From NCBI RefSeq assembly GCF_963576545.1, contig NC_083644.1, forward strand, positions 24,193,893 through 24,257,892: a DNA stretch of 64,000 nt, given 5' to 3'. The notes below the pieces were generated by a model. It did not search any database. It was not told the DNA's origin and saw only the letters and a list, made by a program, of their open reading frames with translations. The position numbers were made by a program, and so were the translations under genes. Below, one piece after another: positions 11,156 through 23,821 of this stretch (the stretch's first letter is position 1; each line of letters begins with the position of its first letter). This DNA comes from Limanda limanda (taxonomy: Eukaryota > Chordata > Actinopteri > Pleuronectiformes > Pleuronectidae).

Positions 11156-14100
11156 TTACATTAAAAGGGAGGAGGTGAGTGCCCTTCTAAAGGTATGAAC
11201 TTGTTTAAGTTGATGGTTGGACATAAATCCACAAGTTAATTGAAATGTATTTTTATGACTAATCGTTGGTGAGAATAATCAGTTCGGGCATATTGACACA
11301 TGTTCGCTTGAAATACATTTTACATTTATAAAGCATGGTATTCTTTGTTTCTGAGGATACAAGCAATCACTTTTTACAAGACTATTAAGCACAAAGCAGG
11401 ATTTTCTAAATATTTCTAAATAGAAATTAATTCCTGCATGATTTTTGTTTCCAACCAAACAGTGTCTTTCTCCCAGGATCAATGTCACTGCATAAAATCA
11501 TAAAATCCTAGTTAGAGTTTGAGCTGAAAAAACAGTGAAAATGAATTACAAAAAGGCAGCCCAGGATTAAAGCTATTAAGAAGGACGGATGAATGGTTGT
11601 CCAGTGAGGCCGACATTACTACTTTCCAGTACAGGCAAACAAACGCGGAGGGTAAAAGCTCATCAGTCAATCATGAATGTTTCCTGGTGACTGGCAGGTC
11701 AGGACTGCTCCGTGCACTTCCTTTTCAATAGCAGAATGGAAAATCTTTCCCAGAGTGTAACCAATGAGTCCAGAGCCCATTTATTTTAAATAACTGAGCT
11801 ACGGTACAACACCAGATAATGAACGCAATTACATTCAAGCAAGTTGTGTCCGTGACCTTGCTGGTCTCTGAAATTTTGTCAAAAGAGGCAGAAATAGATT
11901 AAGGTTTTTATGTGGGCAAATCCCTATCTTTTTATTACTGCTCTTTCAATATGAAGCTCTGCTCCTGGCTTGACCTTGTGTTACTTACATCAGTTTCATT
12001 ACAATACTGCACTTTGCTTGCTGTATTCATAGGGAGCGGTAGTATAAACAGGAAGGCCAGGATGTGATTCTGCCCCTAACATGGAGCTGAGCATTGTCTA
12101 AAGCCTTTTCACCGTTGACTGGTGTCAGTAAAGCAGATTGAATGGATCTGTTTATCAGCATCCAACCAGATGCAAAGGGCAGATAAATAACCATTTCTAA
12201 ATGAATTAATTTATTAACTTGTCATCAACTCGGGTGAGGGAATGCTGCTGAAATCTGCAATAAACTGCTGCAGTAATGAGGCTGAGATGCACGGCACCGA
12301 ATGGACTTAAGAACAGTGGGCACATACCCTGTGTAAGCAATTAACCTCAGTGACACCGAGTCCCAGGGCTGAACTTGTTCAAAGAGCAGCTGAGCTATCA
12401 GATGGATGTGGAGCCCCTGTTGCTCTCAGCTCTGTTCAATAATATGATCGCGTGGTTACAGGCAGACTTCCTGAAGTGAAAGGAGGGAGAAAATTACCCT
12501 TCATTTCTAAGACTACATATTCAAAACGATGCAGTGGCTTTAATAATCCCACTAATTCATAGCATTTTGTGGCTTGAACTCAGTGGAAGGTATAATGACT
12601 GCTAGAACACAATGGACATTTTTTTATTTTTTTATGTGAAGTTGGGAAAATGTCTCAAATGAATCTTTTAAAGTCACGGTCTATAAAGAAGGTCATCGTT
12701 GCTAGGTATTTCCATCAGTCAATCAGTCGGTGTTATGGGTAGTTTTGGGGACACGTGTTGTTACTGGTGGTTTAGTTCTACAGCAGAGCTACTTCTTTGG
12801 AAATACAACTTGCAAAGAATTGCTGCCTCTAGTTCACTGCTCACTAATGAAATTAATAAGTAAAATGATAGCATTAAAAAGCAGAAATTGCATTTTCTGT
12901 CTTGCTTTGTAGAGACATTTTTGATCAACAATCATAGTCTCTACTTCTGTGACTCGCACATGTCACCTCCTGAGACCGCTTTAACATGAAAATGATGCAA
13001 TTTGAGCAGCAGCAGTTGAAAATGTTGTGTTAGCATTAACAGTAACTTTATTCACCACTGATAAGAGAGTGACGATTAAAAGATGAGGCAGATAGTGAAG
13101 AGATCATATTATAAACAGATGTGCTGGAGTGAATCCCTCCAACATATACCTGGAGGTGATGCTGTCTGTATCTGGTGTTTTAACACAAAAGCTTCCAGAC
13201 TGACTCTCGGTCTGACAAATGACAACACTTTGCCTCAAAAGTGGAGCAATCTTCCTAAATGTGTTACATCTCATAACGTCCCTCACAAGATTTGTCTGAG
13301 ACTGTGTCCTTTACATAAAAAAGCCTCAAGTTTCTTCACCTTAATGTGAAAATTTACTGCAAAAAAACTGACGCTTCGCACAATGAAGCCGTCTGTGGGT
13401 AAGATTACATGCGTATGAAGGATTAATGTGAACAAACCTGAATCAACCCATGCAGGCCTTTTGGTTAGACACATGAAAACATACTGTAAACATCGTCATG
13501 ACTTTGATGAGAAGATTGATACCACTATGTCTGTGCACAAAAGCAGATAGGCTGATAATAAACCCACTTACCAGCCCCGCTTACGTTCACTTATCACATC
13601 TCATTTCATTCATTTGTACAAAACCTTAAATGTAAATCATCGTTACAGTAGTAACATGTTGTATGTTTTTGCCAGGAGCAGTTTGCCAGCTAAATTAGAT
13701 ACAATGTCTTGATTGTGAGCTGTAAAAAGATAAAAAGTTCAGTTAATAATAATCTTATATGTTATATTGTCTTTCCCCACTGGGTGTGTCTTCCATTCAG
13801 AATTGTTGATTTCCATAAGCCCTGTGATTGATGCTCAAAGTTGCAAAAAACATACATTCAAGAATAATTTGCTCTCTGGATGATGTTTGCACACTCACTC
13901 ATACTTTCAGTCTTATCATCTATGCAAACAGGGAGTATCAGGAGCTGTGGGACACCACCAACTGAGTCATATCAAAAAAGAAAAAAAACAATGGTGAGCC
14001 AATGTTGGCACATTAACACGATTACAAATGACTCCATGCAAAATTGGACATTAACTGAGCGGCTGACGAGTTTATCAACATCATCATGTTTTTAAATACG

Positions 14101-14914
14101 CAGCGATAAGGACTCAGGCCGGGGAAGTGCAAAGACAAAGTCTGAGTGCTGCCCTGCAGTTTGCAGGCAAGTCGTCTGACTGAGGTTTGTTTGCCTGACA
14201 GTTAGCAGGTAGGAAAATCTGAATGTAGATAATAACAGATGGGGGTGAGTTCCTGCCCATTACTAAAAAGGAATCAAATATATCTAGACAAATGAATGAG
14301 GCAAATCACCCAGAGGAACAGATGGATCTTGTCAATATAAATGCCAGTATTGTTCTGCAGAATATGTAAAGTTCTGGACTAGATAAAGGAGCTGCTGATC
14401 CCTTCCTCTGATACAGGGCAGAGAACTCTATAGGATGACAGTTGCTCTGGCAAACAAAATATATTCCTATAATTCGTGGCAAAGGGATTTGTATTTGACA
14501 TTGTACAGATTCTACTAACAGTTTGTTTCCTCAGGCAGCTGTTAGACCTGTAAGATATTCTACATCAAAATGTAATACACTGCCAGAGGCAGTTACAAAC
14601 ATTTACTTTACACTTAGGGATAAAAATATAAAATGTGTTTCCATTAAGTTAATACTCAAAGTCCTAACAGAACATCTATTGCGTGGCTTTAAAAATGTTG
14701 TTTTGACTTACACTCTATTATCAAATAGATGTACGTACAAACACACATACTGCATTTAACTTGGGACTTCATATATTTAACATGGGGAGTCTATAAAAAC
14801 ATGATTAAATTGGAAAATGGGGGCACTGTGTTCTTCAAAACAAAACTAAAGATATCTCAGGATCTGCTCCTTTGATTTTGACTTGAATTAGTATTGTAAT
14901 TTTTTTCTGTGACC

Positions 14915-15055
14915 TATGGACAGAGCCACACTTGCTGTTTCTTACCAGCTGCCTCCTCTAGATTAATATTTAGCATAAGACATGAAAGTAGCATCAATGC
15001 TCTCATCTTCCTTTGAAATAAAGTGAGCGAGAGTCTCTCCCAAAATGTCAAACTA
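14915..15055 (+). repeat. fragment of dispersed teleost repeat, copy 2 of 3
   Basis: Blocks GGACAGAGCCACACTTGCTG, ACCAGCTGCCTCCT, AAGACATGAAAGTAGCATCA and CCAAAATGTCAAACTA occur in the same order and strand as in copy 1 and extend further to the 5' side. Confidence 0.55.
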
Positions 15056-15180
15056 GGAAAGTCAACAATAATATCTCATCACAAGGTTTAACTAAACTCA
15101 TAAGTATGATGATGATGCGATGACAATCTCAACACCTATGGTAGATTTTAGACTGACGTGGTATACAGCCCCCTCCCTCA

Positions 15181-15362
15181 CCACTATCCATCCATTATAT
15201 ATACCCTTCATCTTTCGATGGTCGCAATGGAGCTGGAACCAATCACAACTGACGCCAGCTTATCAAAGGGCCAACATACAGAGACAAAAAACATTTTACA
15301 CATTCACACCTAGAGTCAATTTAGAATTTACAATCCACCTAATCACCAGTTTGCATGTGTTA
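15181..15362 (+). repeat. dispersed teleost repeat, 5' portion
   Basis: ATCCATCCATTATATATACC, GGTCGCAATGGAGCTGGAAC, AGGGCCAACATACAGAGACA and CATTCACACCTAGAGTCAAT match a very common fish repeat. The copy stops at GCATGT near 15357, exactly where the family continues with the block found at 18766-18870. Confidence 0.6.
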
Positions 15363-16066
15363 TGACACATTAGGAGATTTGTTCATACATACATTTTTTG
15401 GTTAAGGTGCAGTGTTAGAGCATGGCCGAATAGGGAAATAAATACTCTCCACATGGGGAGTGGGGTTACCTCCATTTTTAGTGGACAACTCAACACACAA
15501 AACAGCGACACACCTGAGAGACTAAGGAGAGCAACGACAGCTGACCTAAGGTTGTTACCGAACAAACCTCCAATCAGAGTCTTTTTCACAACACTACTTC
15601 ATTGTGCACACAGACACTTTCCCCATTGTGATGAAAGGTTTCTGCAAGCTGGTGAAAGGAGAACTCCGGCAGCAGCTGATTTCTAATGCAGAAGAGTTTA
15701 ATGTAGACTTGATGCATCAAGGAGACCAGAAAGGTGAAATAAAAAAACCCTAACAAAGTAACATGAGCAATTATCACACCCAAATCTGACAATGTCTCCC
15801 ACAAAATCCCCATACATCTCCCTCACCGTGCGTTACCCATTCTAACAGCATATCCTTGAAAGGCTAGAATTGCTGTCTCTCTCCATGTTACATGTAGGTG
15901 TTCACATACTACTGGATAGTTAAGCCTAAAGTATGCATTCCTAAATCACATTGTCCTTACGTCTTGCCACTGGTGTAAGACCCAAAAGAGTTAAAGTATG
16001 GTGGATCTCTGTCTGGCGCATCGGAGTTAGATATGAAAGTCCTTGAATATAGACACTACAGTGTAC

Positions 16067-16605
16067 TGTTTGTTTGTTTGTTTATTTTGACAGGGACAGT
16101 GCATATTAATAGACATTTCTGTAAATATGCCAGATTTAGCCAGAAGGTTAGTTTCCATCTGCAGTCCTTGGCCAGATGTAACAATAGGCTCCCTAAAAAG
16201 CAAATAAGCAAATAACAGAAAGAGTTTTAAAAAAGAACATAGAAAAGCAACAGATAAAACATTAATTATAACCACATACAAGTATTCAGTAGTTCAAGCA
16301 TTAAAATACATGAAGCATGCAGGACAAACAAGAGTCAGCATCAAACAAACACAAATTGAAAAGGTAGACTAGGACTTATAGAGGACATCTATATGTGTTA
16401 GACATCGAAGCAGTAGCCCACCAAAGCAGACAGTACATGCACAACAAACTAACAAAAAGTCGACATGACAATAGTACATGAAGCAGCACAGGAGAGACAT
16501 AGAACGAGCTACAAAAAGCATACAAACAAGCAAGCATACAAAGTAAGTTGCAGGACAAATTCACAGACACGCTGACACAAGGAGGCAAGAGCAGGCGGGT
16601 CAAGT
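16067..16605 (-). other. LINE 3' untranslated region and tail
   Basis: The region between the LINE stop codon and the CAAA-type tail. The inner end reads GACAGGGACAGTGCATATTA on the plus strand, a 3'-end signature I recall from many fish LINE copies. It carries an AATAAA just before the tail. Several short chance frames overlap it. Confidence 0.65.
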
Positions 16606-18081
16606 TTAGTGCTGGCAGATCATATTATCAAACAGCCACTGTATCAGATTAGAACTAAATGACCGATATGTGTTTAGGTCTCTGATACATGTTGGGATGT
16701 TATTCCATTCACGTGAGGCTGGAACAGAGAAGGTTGACTGACTAAAGGTACTTTTCCTAAATGGAATAATGCAGTCCCCTTTCATGACTCCTCTTGTGAT
16801 CCGATGTTGGTTTGTTCTAATAGTTACAAATTCTCTAAGTGGAGGAGGGGCCATGCCATGTATGATTTTGTAAAAGAGACATGCATTTTTGTGCTTAATC
16901 ATGTTTTCCCAGCTCACTAGATTGTGTTTTCTTAAAATTGCACAGTGATGGAATTGCCTTGGTTTTTTGTCCAGAACTTTCAGTGTTTGTTTATACAAAG
17001 ACTGTAGTGGTTTTAGTGTTGTGTGATTAGCCTGAGACCAGCTCGTCAGACAGTAGCTCATGTGAGAGAATATCATTGAATGCATGTACATCATGGCTGC
17101 CTCGGTGGACATAGAGTTTCGTATAAATTTGAAATTGGCAAGATTGAATTTGATCCTTTTGCAGACAGTTTTTACATGTGCCCTGAAATTAAAGTTGGAG
17201 TCCAGAATAATGCCAAGGTATTTAAATTCCTTAACAATTTCTAATTTTTCTCCTGACACAAGAACATCTGGGTTTTCACTACAGTCATTTGTTTTGGAGA
17301 AGAACATACCAACAGTCTTAGACACATTTAGTTGGAGACAGCACTGATTGAGCCATGCTGTAATTTTCAGCATGGCCTTTGTGAGTTTGGCAGCAACTTC
17401 GGTTTTTGTCAATCCATGCACATACAGCACAGTATCATCAGCATACATTTGAATGTGGGCCTCTGGACACACAGACGGCAAGTCGTTGATATACAAACAA
17501 AATAAAAGTGGACCCAGTATGGATCCCTGTGGTACACCAGTGGACAAGGAGAGGGTGTCAGATTGCTGGTTATTTATTCGAACAGTTTGAGTTCGGTTAA
17601 AAAGGTATGATTCAACCCATTGACGTGCCTCAACAGAAAAATTAAAATTGGATAACTTGGATAATAGAACCTTGTGATTCACAGTGTCAAATGCTTTGCG
17701 GAGATCAAGAAAGACAGCACCGACAACGCCACGCTTATCCAACAGTGATTTAATTTTCTCAATGAAAAAACAATTAGCCGTCTCGGTTGAGTGGTTGGAT
17801 CTGAAGCCAAATTGCATTGGATGAAGGGGGAATGAGCTGTTGTTCAGGTGGTGTATGATTTGCTCAGCTACACACTTTTCTGCTACTTTAGACATTACAG
17901 GGAGGATGCTGATCGGCCTATAGTTACAGGCGGAATGATGATCACCAGATTTGAAAATTGGCGTGACAATTGCAGATTTCCAAATACTTGGAAACTGCCC
18001 TTGGGATATTGAAAGATTAACAATTTTAGTGATGGGATTGGCTAATGATGAACCGATATCTTTAAGCATCGTTGAGTCCAT
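16606..18081 (-). pseudogene. LINE reverse transcriptase ORF (491 codons from an internal Met)
   Basis: This continuous frame carries the whole reverse transcriptase core and C-terminal region. It has the finger motif FGFRSNHSTE (residues 91-100), motif A FLDLRKAFD with the catalytic aspartate at 126, motif B GVPQGSILGP (182-191), motif C YADD (213-216, bases 17434-17445), motif D near LQLNVSKT, and motif E as KYLGIILDSNF. The tail REWNNIPTCIRDL is usual for this class. The annotated methionine is only the first one after an upstream in-frame stop at 18088-18090. The true protein began further upstream, so this is the 3' part of a broken ORF2, although every catalytic residue is intact. An intact core suggests a fairly recent insertion. 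Confidence 0.85.
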
Positions 18082-18087
18082 ACCAAA

Positions 18088-18504
18088 TTAATCTTTAGCT
18101 TTTGAGGGTTTGAGAGATTTAATAATACCTGTGATTTTTATTTCTGAGACAGTGTTTATACTGAAGGCTGGCTCCATTGTGTTTACTGAAGACACATTAA
18201 CATGATCAGTCGAGAAGCCCTTTGCAATAGTTGCTACAGAATCAACAAAGTATCGATTAAGAGCTACTGCTACTTCAGATGGGTCCTTGGTCAGCTTTCC
18301 ATTCAAGTCAAGTTCAATTGACCTTCCTGCGCTATGATGTTGTCCCATGAGTTTTTTTAACTGAGTCCATATTACTTTCGGATTACCCCGTGCCTCACTA
18401 CTGCTAGTTGGCCCTTTATCTACAACCTGACCTTGGGTATTGCTTGGAGAGAGAAGGGAGTATATGTGGAATGGGACAGGCCCTATTCTCATAATAGTGT
18501 ACAC
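18088..18504 (-). pseudogene. LINE ORF fragment upstream of the in-frame stop
   Basis: About 138 codons in exactly the same frame as the reverse transcriptase below it, separated by one TAA at 18088-18090. The segment from about GNPKVIWTQLKKLMG to SLKPSKAKD is the linker that precedes the polymerase domain in LINE proteins. It includes the usual LTKDPSEVAVALNRYFV string where the nascent-strand host factor region sits. The first 40 or so codons (near FHIYSLLSPSNTQ) do not resemble LINE sequence and may be flank, rearranged or diverged. The single stop, with no frameshift, points to a point mutation as the inactivating change in addition to the 5' truncation. Confidence 0.75.
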
Positions 18505-18742
18505 ATGTAATGTGTGAGGATGGTCAAAAATCCCTCAGGAAATGAAACCATGCTCCCCATCTAAGCAGGCAGAGCTCGGAGACTGACCTGGCTGATGCCC
18601 AACAGATCGCATTGTGGTTCAGGGGCCCACAGGTGGAAGAGGCCGGGAAGTTCAGCTGAAATGTGTGAATAATCCACAGCCACCCCAGTGAGATAGTCTG
18701 ATTGCACATGGGTAAGTGAGATAAGTAATTCAAATAAGCTTG

Positions 18743-18870
18743 ATCGCCCGCCAGTTCACTTTTTCTCTAAACGGCATGTCTTCAGACAGTGGGAGGCAGT
18801 CAGAATACCTGGAGACATCCGCTCTGACACGGGAAAACATGCAAACTCCACACAGACAAAAATTCTAAAC
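18743..18870 (+). repeat. dispersed teleost repeat, 3' portion
   Basis: GGCATGTCTTCAGACAGTGG, CCTGGAGACATCC, and GGGAAAACATGCAAACTCCA with CACAGACA form the 3' half of the family whose 5' half lies at 15181-15362. The LINE lies between the two. A short stretch GATCGCCCGCCAGTTCA at 18743 may be a remnant of the middle of the family, which would make this an independent deleted copy. Confidence 0.55.
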
Positions 18871-21594
18871 TTCCAAGGAGCATTAAAGCTGTTCTGGTGG
18901 CACATGGTATATTGAGACACTTAATATTGATTTTCATTTTAATTTGTCACCTGGCTGTATCTCTTATAGGTCGCCCAATCTTATGGAAGTGCAACTGTAA
19001 ATCACTCCAGTGCTTTTTCAAGATAAAAAAAACTGAGGCTAAAAATAGGTTTATATGCTACAGATATAAAACAGCAGGTTTGAAAGTGAGAGTAGTTTGA
19101 GACTATACAGATAAAAACACAATTCAAAATATATCATTAATGTTCATTTTGCTCTTAGAGATTCCTAGAGTGACTGACTCGGAGGATAAAACTTGAAGTT
19201 TTCCTCTTCCTCCCTGGGATATGACATTTCTCTTCAGAGACTCAACACTCACGTTCATTTTCTAATCGTACAGAGGCGTATGACCCTGAGGATGGGAATA
19301 AAAGAAGAAGAAATTACTTTCATTAAGAAATTCAGATTTCCCCCATCCTTTTGATCTTGTGCCAGAAGAACATTTATGCTGATGAAATGCATAAATAAAG
19401 TTCTTAAATTATCCCATTCCTCTTTAGCGCATGTATCAGAGTTGGAGAACTTCCAGACAAGACAACTACAATCACAGTGAGTGCCTCTGAGAGGGGGTGA
19501 TTTAGGAGATGGCCTGTCGCTGGTTTAAACATCATGTACAGTAGCTCCGCTCAGAGAATTTACTGGTAAAGTGCACGTCAACTCATATCCTGCAAGGGAA
19601 GTAAATGAATTGTATGCGTGTGTAAATATGTGCTGTTCCAGAAGAATCCAGCACATCAGTGTTCGAATTAATTTCTAACCAATTAATTTCTTTAGGACAA
19701 CTTGTTATTTTGTAACTACTCTGGTCATCGCAGTGCTTTATTTCTCATCTACTACTAACCAAGCCATAACCTCCTCGTTAACTAGCACATTGTAAAATAC
19801 ACTGAAATTCGTACAAGGGCAATGATTTCTCCTTAAACTCTTTTTTCTACAACATGATAACTAAGTGTGGCCCCTGTCTGTCTCAGGAGGCTTATAGGAA
19901 TAATACCGTAGACCTTGTAAAAAGATGGACAATATGACAGCTAAATGGCAAAAAACTAAGAACATTAAAGACAGATTTTCTTAATTATGGTTTCTGTTAT
20001 CTTCACAGTGGTGTTAGTCCTGGTTCAAGTTTTGTCATCTATTTGATGCTATAAGAATGATGTGAACTGTCACAGTTGACAGCTGAGACTGACTGAGACA
20101 TGTGTATCAATAGGACCTCACCACCGCGCCTCCATCCCCTGATTGCTACTGTGCAGACTCTGACTCCAAATCCGCAAGTTGGCAGCATTTGGGATAGTTC
20201 CATTGTAATGACCCATTGCACAGTTCCTCCTTTTCTCAGCTTCCAGAGATGACCCAAGAACTTACCCATGAAATAGCTGACAATACAAAACTACAAAATG
20301 AGGGGGTTTCCTTGTGGTCCCTTCAGATCTTTCCTGATAATATTGTGCAATGAAACACACTACCGGTCACTAAAAGTCTTTAACTTCTCCTTCTGCTTGG
20401 TCAAATTTAGATAGAAAATGAAAAGGAACATTTGTTTTCTGTTATCTACACAGAGATGTATCACCATGTTACCTTTAAAGATGATTAGGGACAGGGAGAT
20501 CAAATGACAAATAAGAAGTAAATACAGTGAGATCTGAAGCTCTGCCAATTTATTTGATCCGTAATTAACATTTTGCTCGGATGTCACTGAACAACAGGCA
20601 ACACTACACTGGACATGTGAAGCGTCTTTAACACTTGTGGACAGCTGTGAAAAGCACGCTCACACATTATCACCTTATGAAGCTGATATGGCTAATATGT
20701 CATAACAGCTTGTTTACACATCCAGCGCACAAAGAGCGGCATCGAAATGTAACTGGAGTCGTGTTTCCGTACAGAATTCACTCCCCCAACTACTGAGAAT
20801 AGTGTCCAACTATGTAGCTGCTAAATGCTTCTCTATGCTTACCAGCTAATTGTCAACATAGAAGCTGCTAGAGTTTCTGCTGATAGCTGTGAGAACTAAA
20901 AGTATGCTCTGAGAGTGCATACTTCTGCTAATGCCCTCACCATTATCTAATATTATTTCCCATTAACAATCTAGTCTGTGGCAGCTGCCATATCAAATTC
21001 TTCCCGACTACAGTTTCGTAACGAACCAAAGAAAAAGGTTGAAATCTCATAGTAACATGAGAGATCTCCAACACGATGTGCTGCTTCCTTGCTTCATTTA
21101 TATGCACTATTGGCTCACGTGTGCACTAATGCTATCATCCATAAAGATTTTACCATCCACACAGTAAGTTCTCATAGTTATGGCTGCAGTCGTGAGCGGT
21201 GAGCGTACTCGCAAGTGGCATCAATGCATTTCTCTCTCTCATGCAAGAACTTGTCTTTCACTCTTTAGACTGTGTACCTGTCAATCGCAACCTGTTGAAC
21301 ATGAGAGTGATGTTCATGCGGGTACACGTGCACCCCCGCTTCTGCCATAGTTTGAATTAATTTTCTGGGAAATGCTGCAGAGAAAGCGAAACTAATTTTC
21401 GGAGGGATCAAAACCAAAAAGACAAAAGAGGAAATTAAGATGTTTGGTGATACGAGCAGTTTTGATGAACTGAAATGTGAACAATCCTGGCACAGAGCCG
21501 CCAATGTACCCCCCCAAACAGACTCACCATAACCAGGGTGACCTTAAACATGGCGCTGGGACAGGTTGTTTTAAAAAGCACTGAAGTTACTTAC

Positions 21595-21764
21595 GATATA
21601 GCAAGGCTCGCAGAACGCCTTCTTCTCCACAGCGTAGAAGGGCTTGCCACGCAGCTTGGTGCTGCAGGTCATGCAGACGAAGCAGTCGACATGGAAGACC
21701 TGGTCCATGGCAGTGCAACCGGTGCCTTCACCCACCACGTTGTCTCCACAGCTGGCACAGCGCC
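21595..21764 (-). CDS. lpp: lpp internal exon, LIM domain 1
   Basis: This 170-bp exon has a CTCCCCAG acceptor and a TATATC/GTAAGT donor. Its first two bases complete a glycine codon, 56 full codons follow, and it ends in phase 0. The peptide carries a complete LIM zinc-binding double finger: C-x2-C in RCASC, H-x2-C in FHVDC, the bridging C-x2-C pair in FVCMTC, and the closing C-x2-C in FCEPC. LIM domains bind two zinc ions and serve as protein-interaction modules; in LPP three of them target the protein to focal adhesions. The string VVGEGTGCTAMDQVFHVDC is typical of LPP and its close relatives. All eight zinc ligands are present. Confidence 0.96.
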
Positions 21765-23119
21765 CTGGGGAGAGGAGAAGGAAGAGGAGGAGAGGCTGAG
21801 CCCAGATTCACCAGAAATCCACAGATACTTAAGGTCAGGTAGCATTTATCAGGAAAATAACAGACCCATTCCACTCAATGAAAACAATTGAAAGGTTCCT
21901 ACAAATCATCCAATCCTGAATATTAAAGTGAAGAAGAGCTGTACAGTTTGACTCTTTTTCATGCACTGGCAGAGGATCTAATAATAGCAAACAGCATTAT
22001 GTGATGAGAAGCATCTTAGAGCTGCAAATCGTCCACAGAACACAACACTTCTAATACAACCAGGTCAAAGATAATGGGCTTTGCTAAGATATATTTTTTG
22101 CAACAGGTCTCCAAAAAGGAGGTGAAAATAAATATCCTTATAAGGCTAGAGATGTCATACACGTTATCCTGCAACAATGTTTAAAACTTGAATGATAAAA
22201 CATGATGCAAAGAGATATGAGACCAGAGGGCTGCAACTAAGGCTTATTTAGATTTTGATCATAGTTTTGGAGTTTCTGGCGTCTGTGCTTCTAAACTTCC
22301 ATTCATTCTTTCAATAGAAAATGTTAGATTGTGTATAAAAACATGCAAGGTTATAAGAAAAATATACTCCCAAGGTGCATATTGGTAGGAAGCATCCACT
22401 CACAGAGCTTACAATTCTGTGTGGATTGAAGCGAAAGATCACGGCTGTCGAGAAAACAAATTTTACAATTTGCAGCTTCAGTGAATTAACAGTCAAAGTC
22501 TGGGTCAATTCAGGGTGAATTTGGCAACTACAGTGGAGTGTTTTGTGCACAACTGCAACAACTAAATGTTTGTAAAGTGCTACAGCTCTGGTTCATGCCT
22601 CTGGGTGGCTTCTTCTTCTTATTGGAGCCAACCACCACGCCAATAAAATGGAAAATAACCTTTTTGTTGAAATAATTAAAACTGGTGGCCATGACATAAA
22701 CCTGTAGGCTTTAATTAATTATCCAGACTTGTATGTTTCTTTATTAAGGAAAATTGAGGATATCATTCAAAGCAAAAATTGGAAAAAAGTATTCAGAGTG
22801 TGAAAAAATATACTAGAGACTGCCTCAACTTTGCTACTTGTTTTCAGCTCTTAATTTTTACTATATTTAAAACTGTCGGAAATGCAGATCACTAGTTCTT
22901 CTGAGGTGACTGATTGAAATCAACTTGTTTAGGTGATGGGTGGAACAGCAGGCAAGAGGCAAGAGGTTAATTCTGCTGCAGATATCATATGATTTTGTTT
23001 ACAGCACATCAACACCGGTTTCAGGTCTTACCAAAAACTATCTTTACATCTTTGTGTGTGTGTTCTATGTGTATGGCACCGCTTTTTTATTCTGAGATAT
23101 TTGCAATTTTTCTTTTCTT

Positions 23120-23400
23120 TTTTTTCTTTCAGGTTTGTGTCAGTCCCGTGTTAGAAACATCATGACTTGCTCGCAGTGGATCCACCTGCTGTGTTCTCAC
23201 TTTGGGGCATTTGGACATTCTCTAGAGTCTTTATTAGGTGCCTGGCCAGAGAATGTCCGGAGCCTCTCATTTGGACAGCTGAGTTCTCACATACAGCCCC
23301 ACCGGAGAATATCCGGATATTAACTGGAGTTCAGTGCATGTCAGAAAGCATCTTAAAGACACACCTGTTTCCAGTTATTTCTGTTTATTTCTGACAGGCT
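23120..23400 (+). repeat. probable dispersed repeat containing a hairpin
   Basis: The stretch with GGACATTCTCT (23213-23223) and its perfect reverse complement AGAGAATGTCC (23248-23258), followed by GGAGAATATCCGGATATTAA, resembles a repeat I recall from other fish, but I cannot name it. The 62- and 75-codon frames here have no family motif. Confidence 0.4.
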
Positions 23401-23782
23401 GACATTTCTGACAGGCTGGCCCTGCTTGACCCAAAGATCTACAGACAGAACTACTGCCGTGCTCCAACTCATCATACCTTGTTCTCCCCAAAAAAATGAT
23501 AAGCTTCCCCTTTAAATGCCTCCTTTCAATGATGTCAGAAGCGTCTAATCTTCACTTCTATTTCAAACGCTGGATAAGGACGGATTAAACACTATAATTA
23601 TGCCACATTAAAAGAGCTATAGACATCACCAAAGTGTGACATCTATTTGAAAAAGTCAAGCTTTAAACGATAAAAAAGAAAACTTTAGAAGTACAACGAA
23701 GTCTTTGTAAAAGGGGCACAAGTGAACTGATACTATTGCGCCAGAAAGGAGCTGATTGCATATTGCGGGACATGGCATTTGA

Positions 23783-23821
23783 ATATCTTTAATTGAGTTA
23801 GAGATATCTTTAATTGAGTTT
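23783..23821. repeat. tandem duplication, 21-bp period, two copies
   Basis: ATATCTTTAATTGAGTT occurs at 23783-23799 and again at 23804-23820. Confidence 0.7.

Larger units (their letters stand above)
16067..18495 (-). mobile_element. 5'-truncated LINE (non-LTR retrotransposon)
   Basis: A minus-strand insertion of about 2.4 kb. It encodes the reverse transcriptase and carboxyl end of a LINE protein, followed by a 3' untranslated region of about 540 bp that ends in AATAAA and a short CAAA tandem tail at 16067-16085. There is no endonuclease region, so the 5' end is missing, as is usual after incomplete target-primed reverse transcription. The 7-bp string AGTGTAC at 16060-16066 and again at 18496-18502 is a possible target-site duplication that would fix both ends; it is short and could be chance. 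The clade is uncertain; the sequence looks L2/jockey/I-like rather than L1. It lies antisense to nothing, in the same orientation as lpp, inside the LIM1-LIM2 intron. Confidence 0.85.
2886..21594 (-). other. lpp: lpp intron between LIM1 and LIM2 exons (18.7 kb)
   Basis: The longest intron, with a GTAAGT donor at the 21594 end and a TTTCTGCAG acceptor at the 2886 end. It holds the CpG-rich patch at 3735-3905, GA and GT microsatellites, two CTCF-like motifs, G and C homopolymers around 7.6-7.8 kb and 9.0 kb, copies of several teleost dispersed repeats, and the truncated LINE at about 16.07-18.5 kb. In 11.2-14.9 kb and 18.9-21.6 kb I see only AT-rich unique-looking sequence with no gene or clear repeat. 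Confidence 0.85.

Noticed and set aside
21538..21891. 117-codon plus-strand frame opposite the LIM1 exon
   Set aside because: Shadow of the LIM1 exon on the opposite strand.
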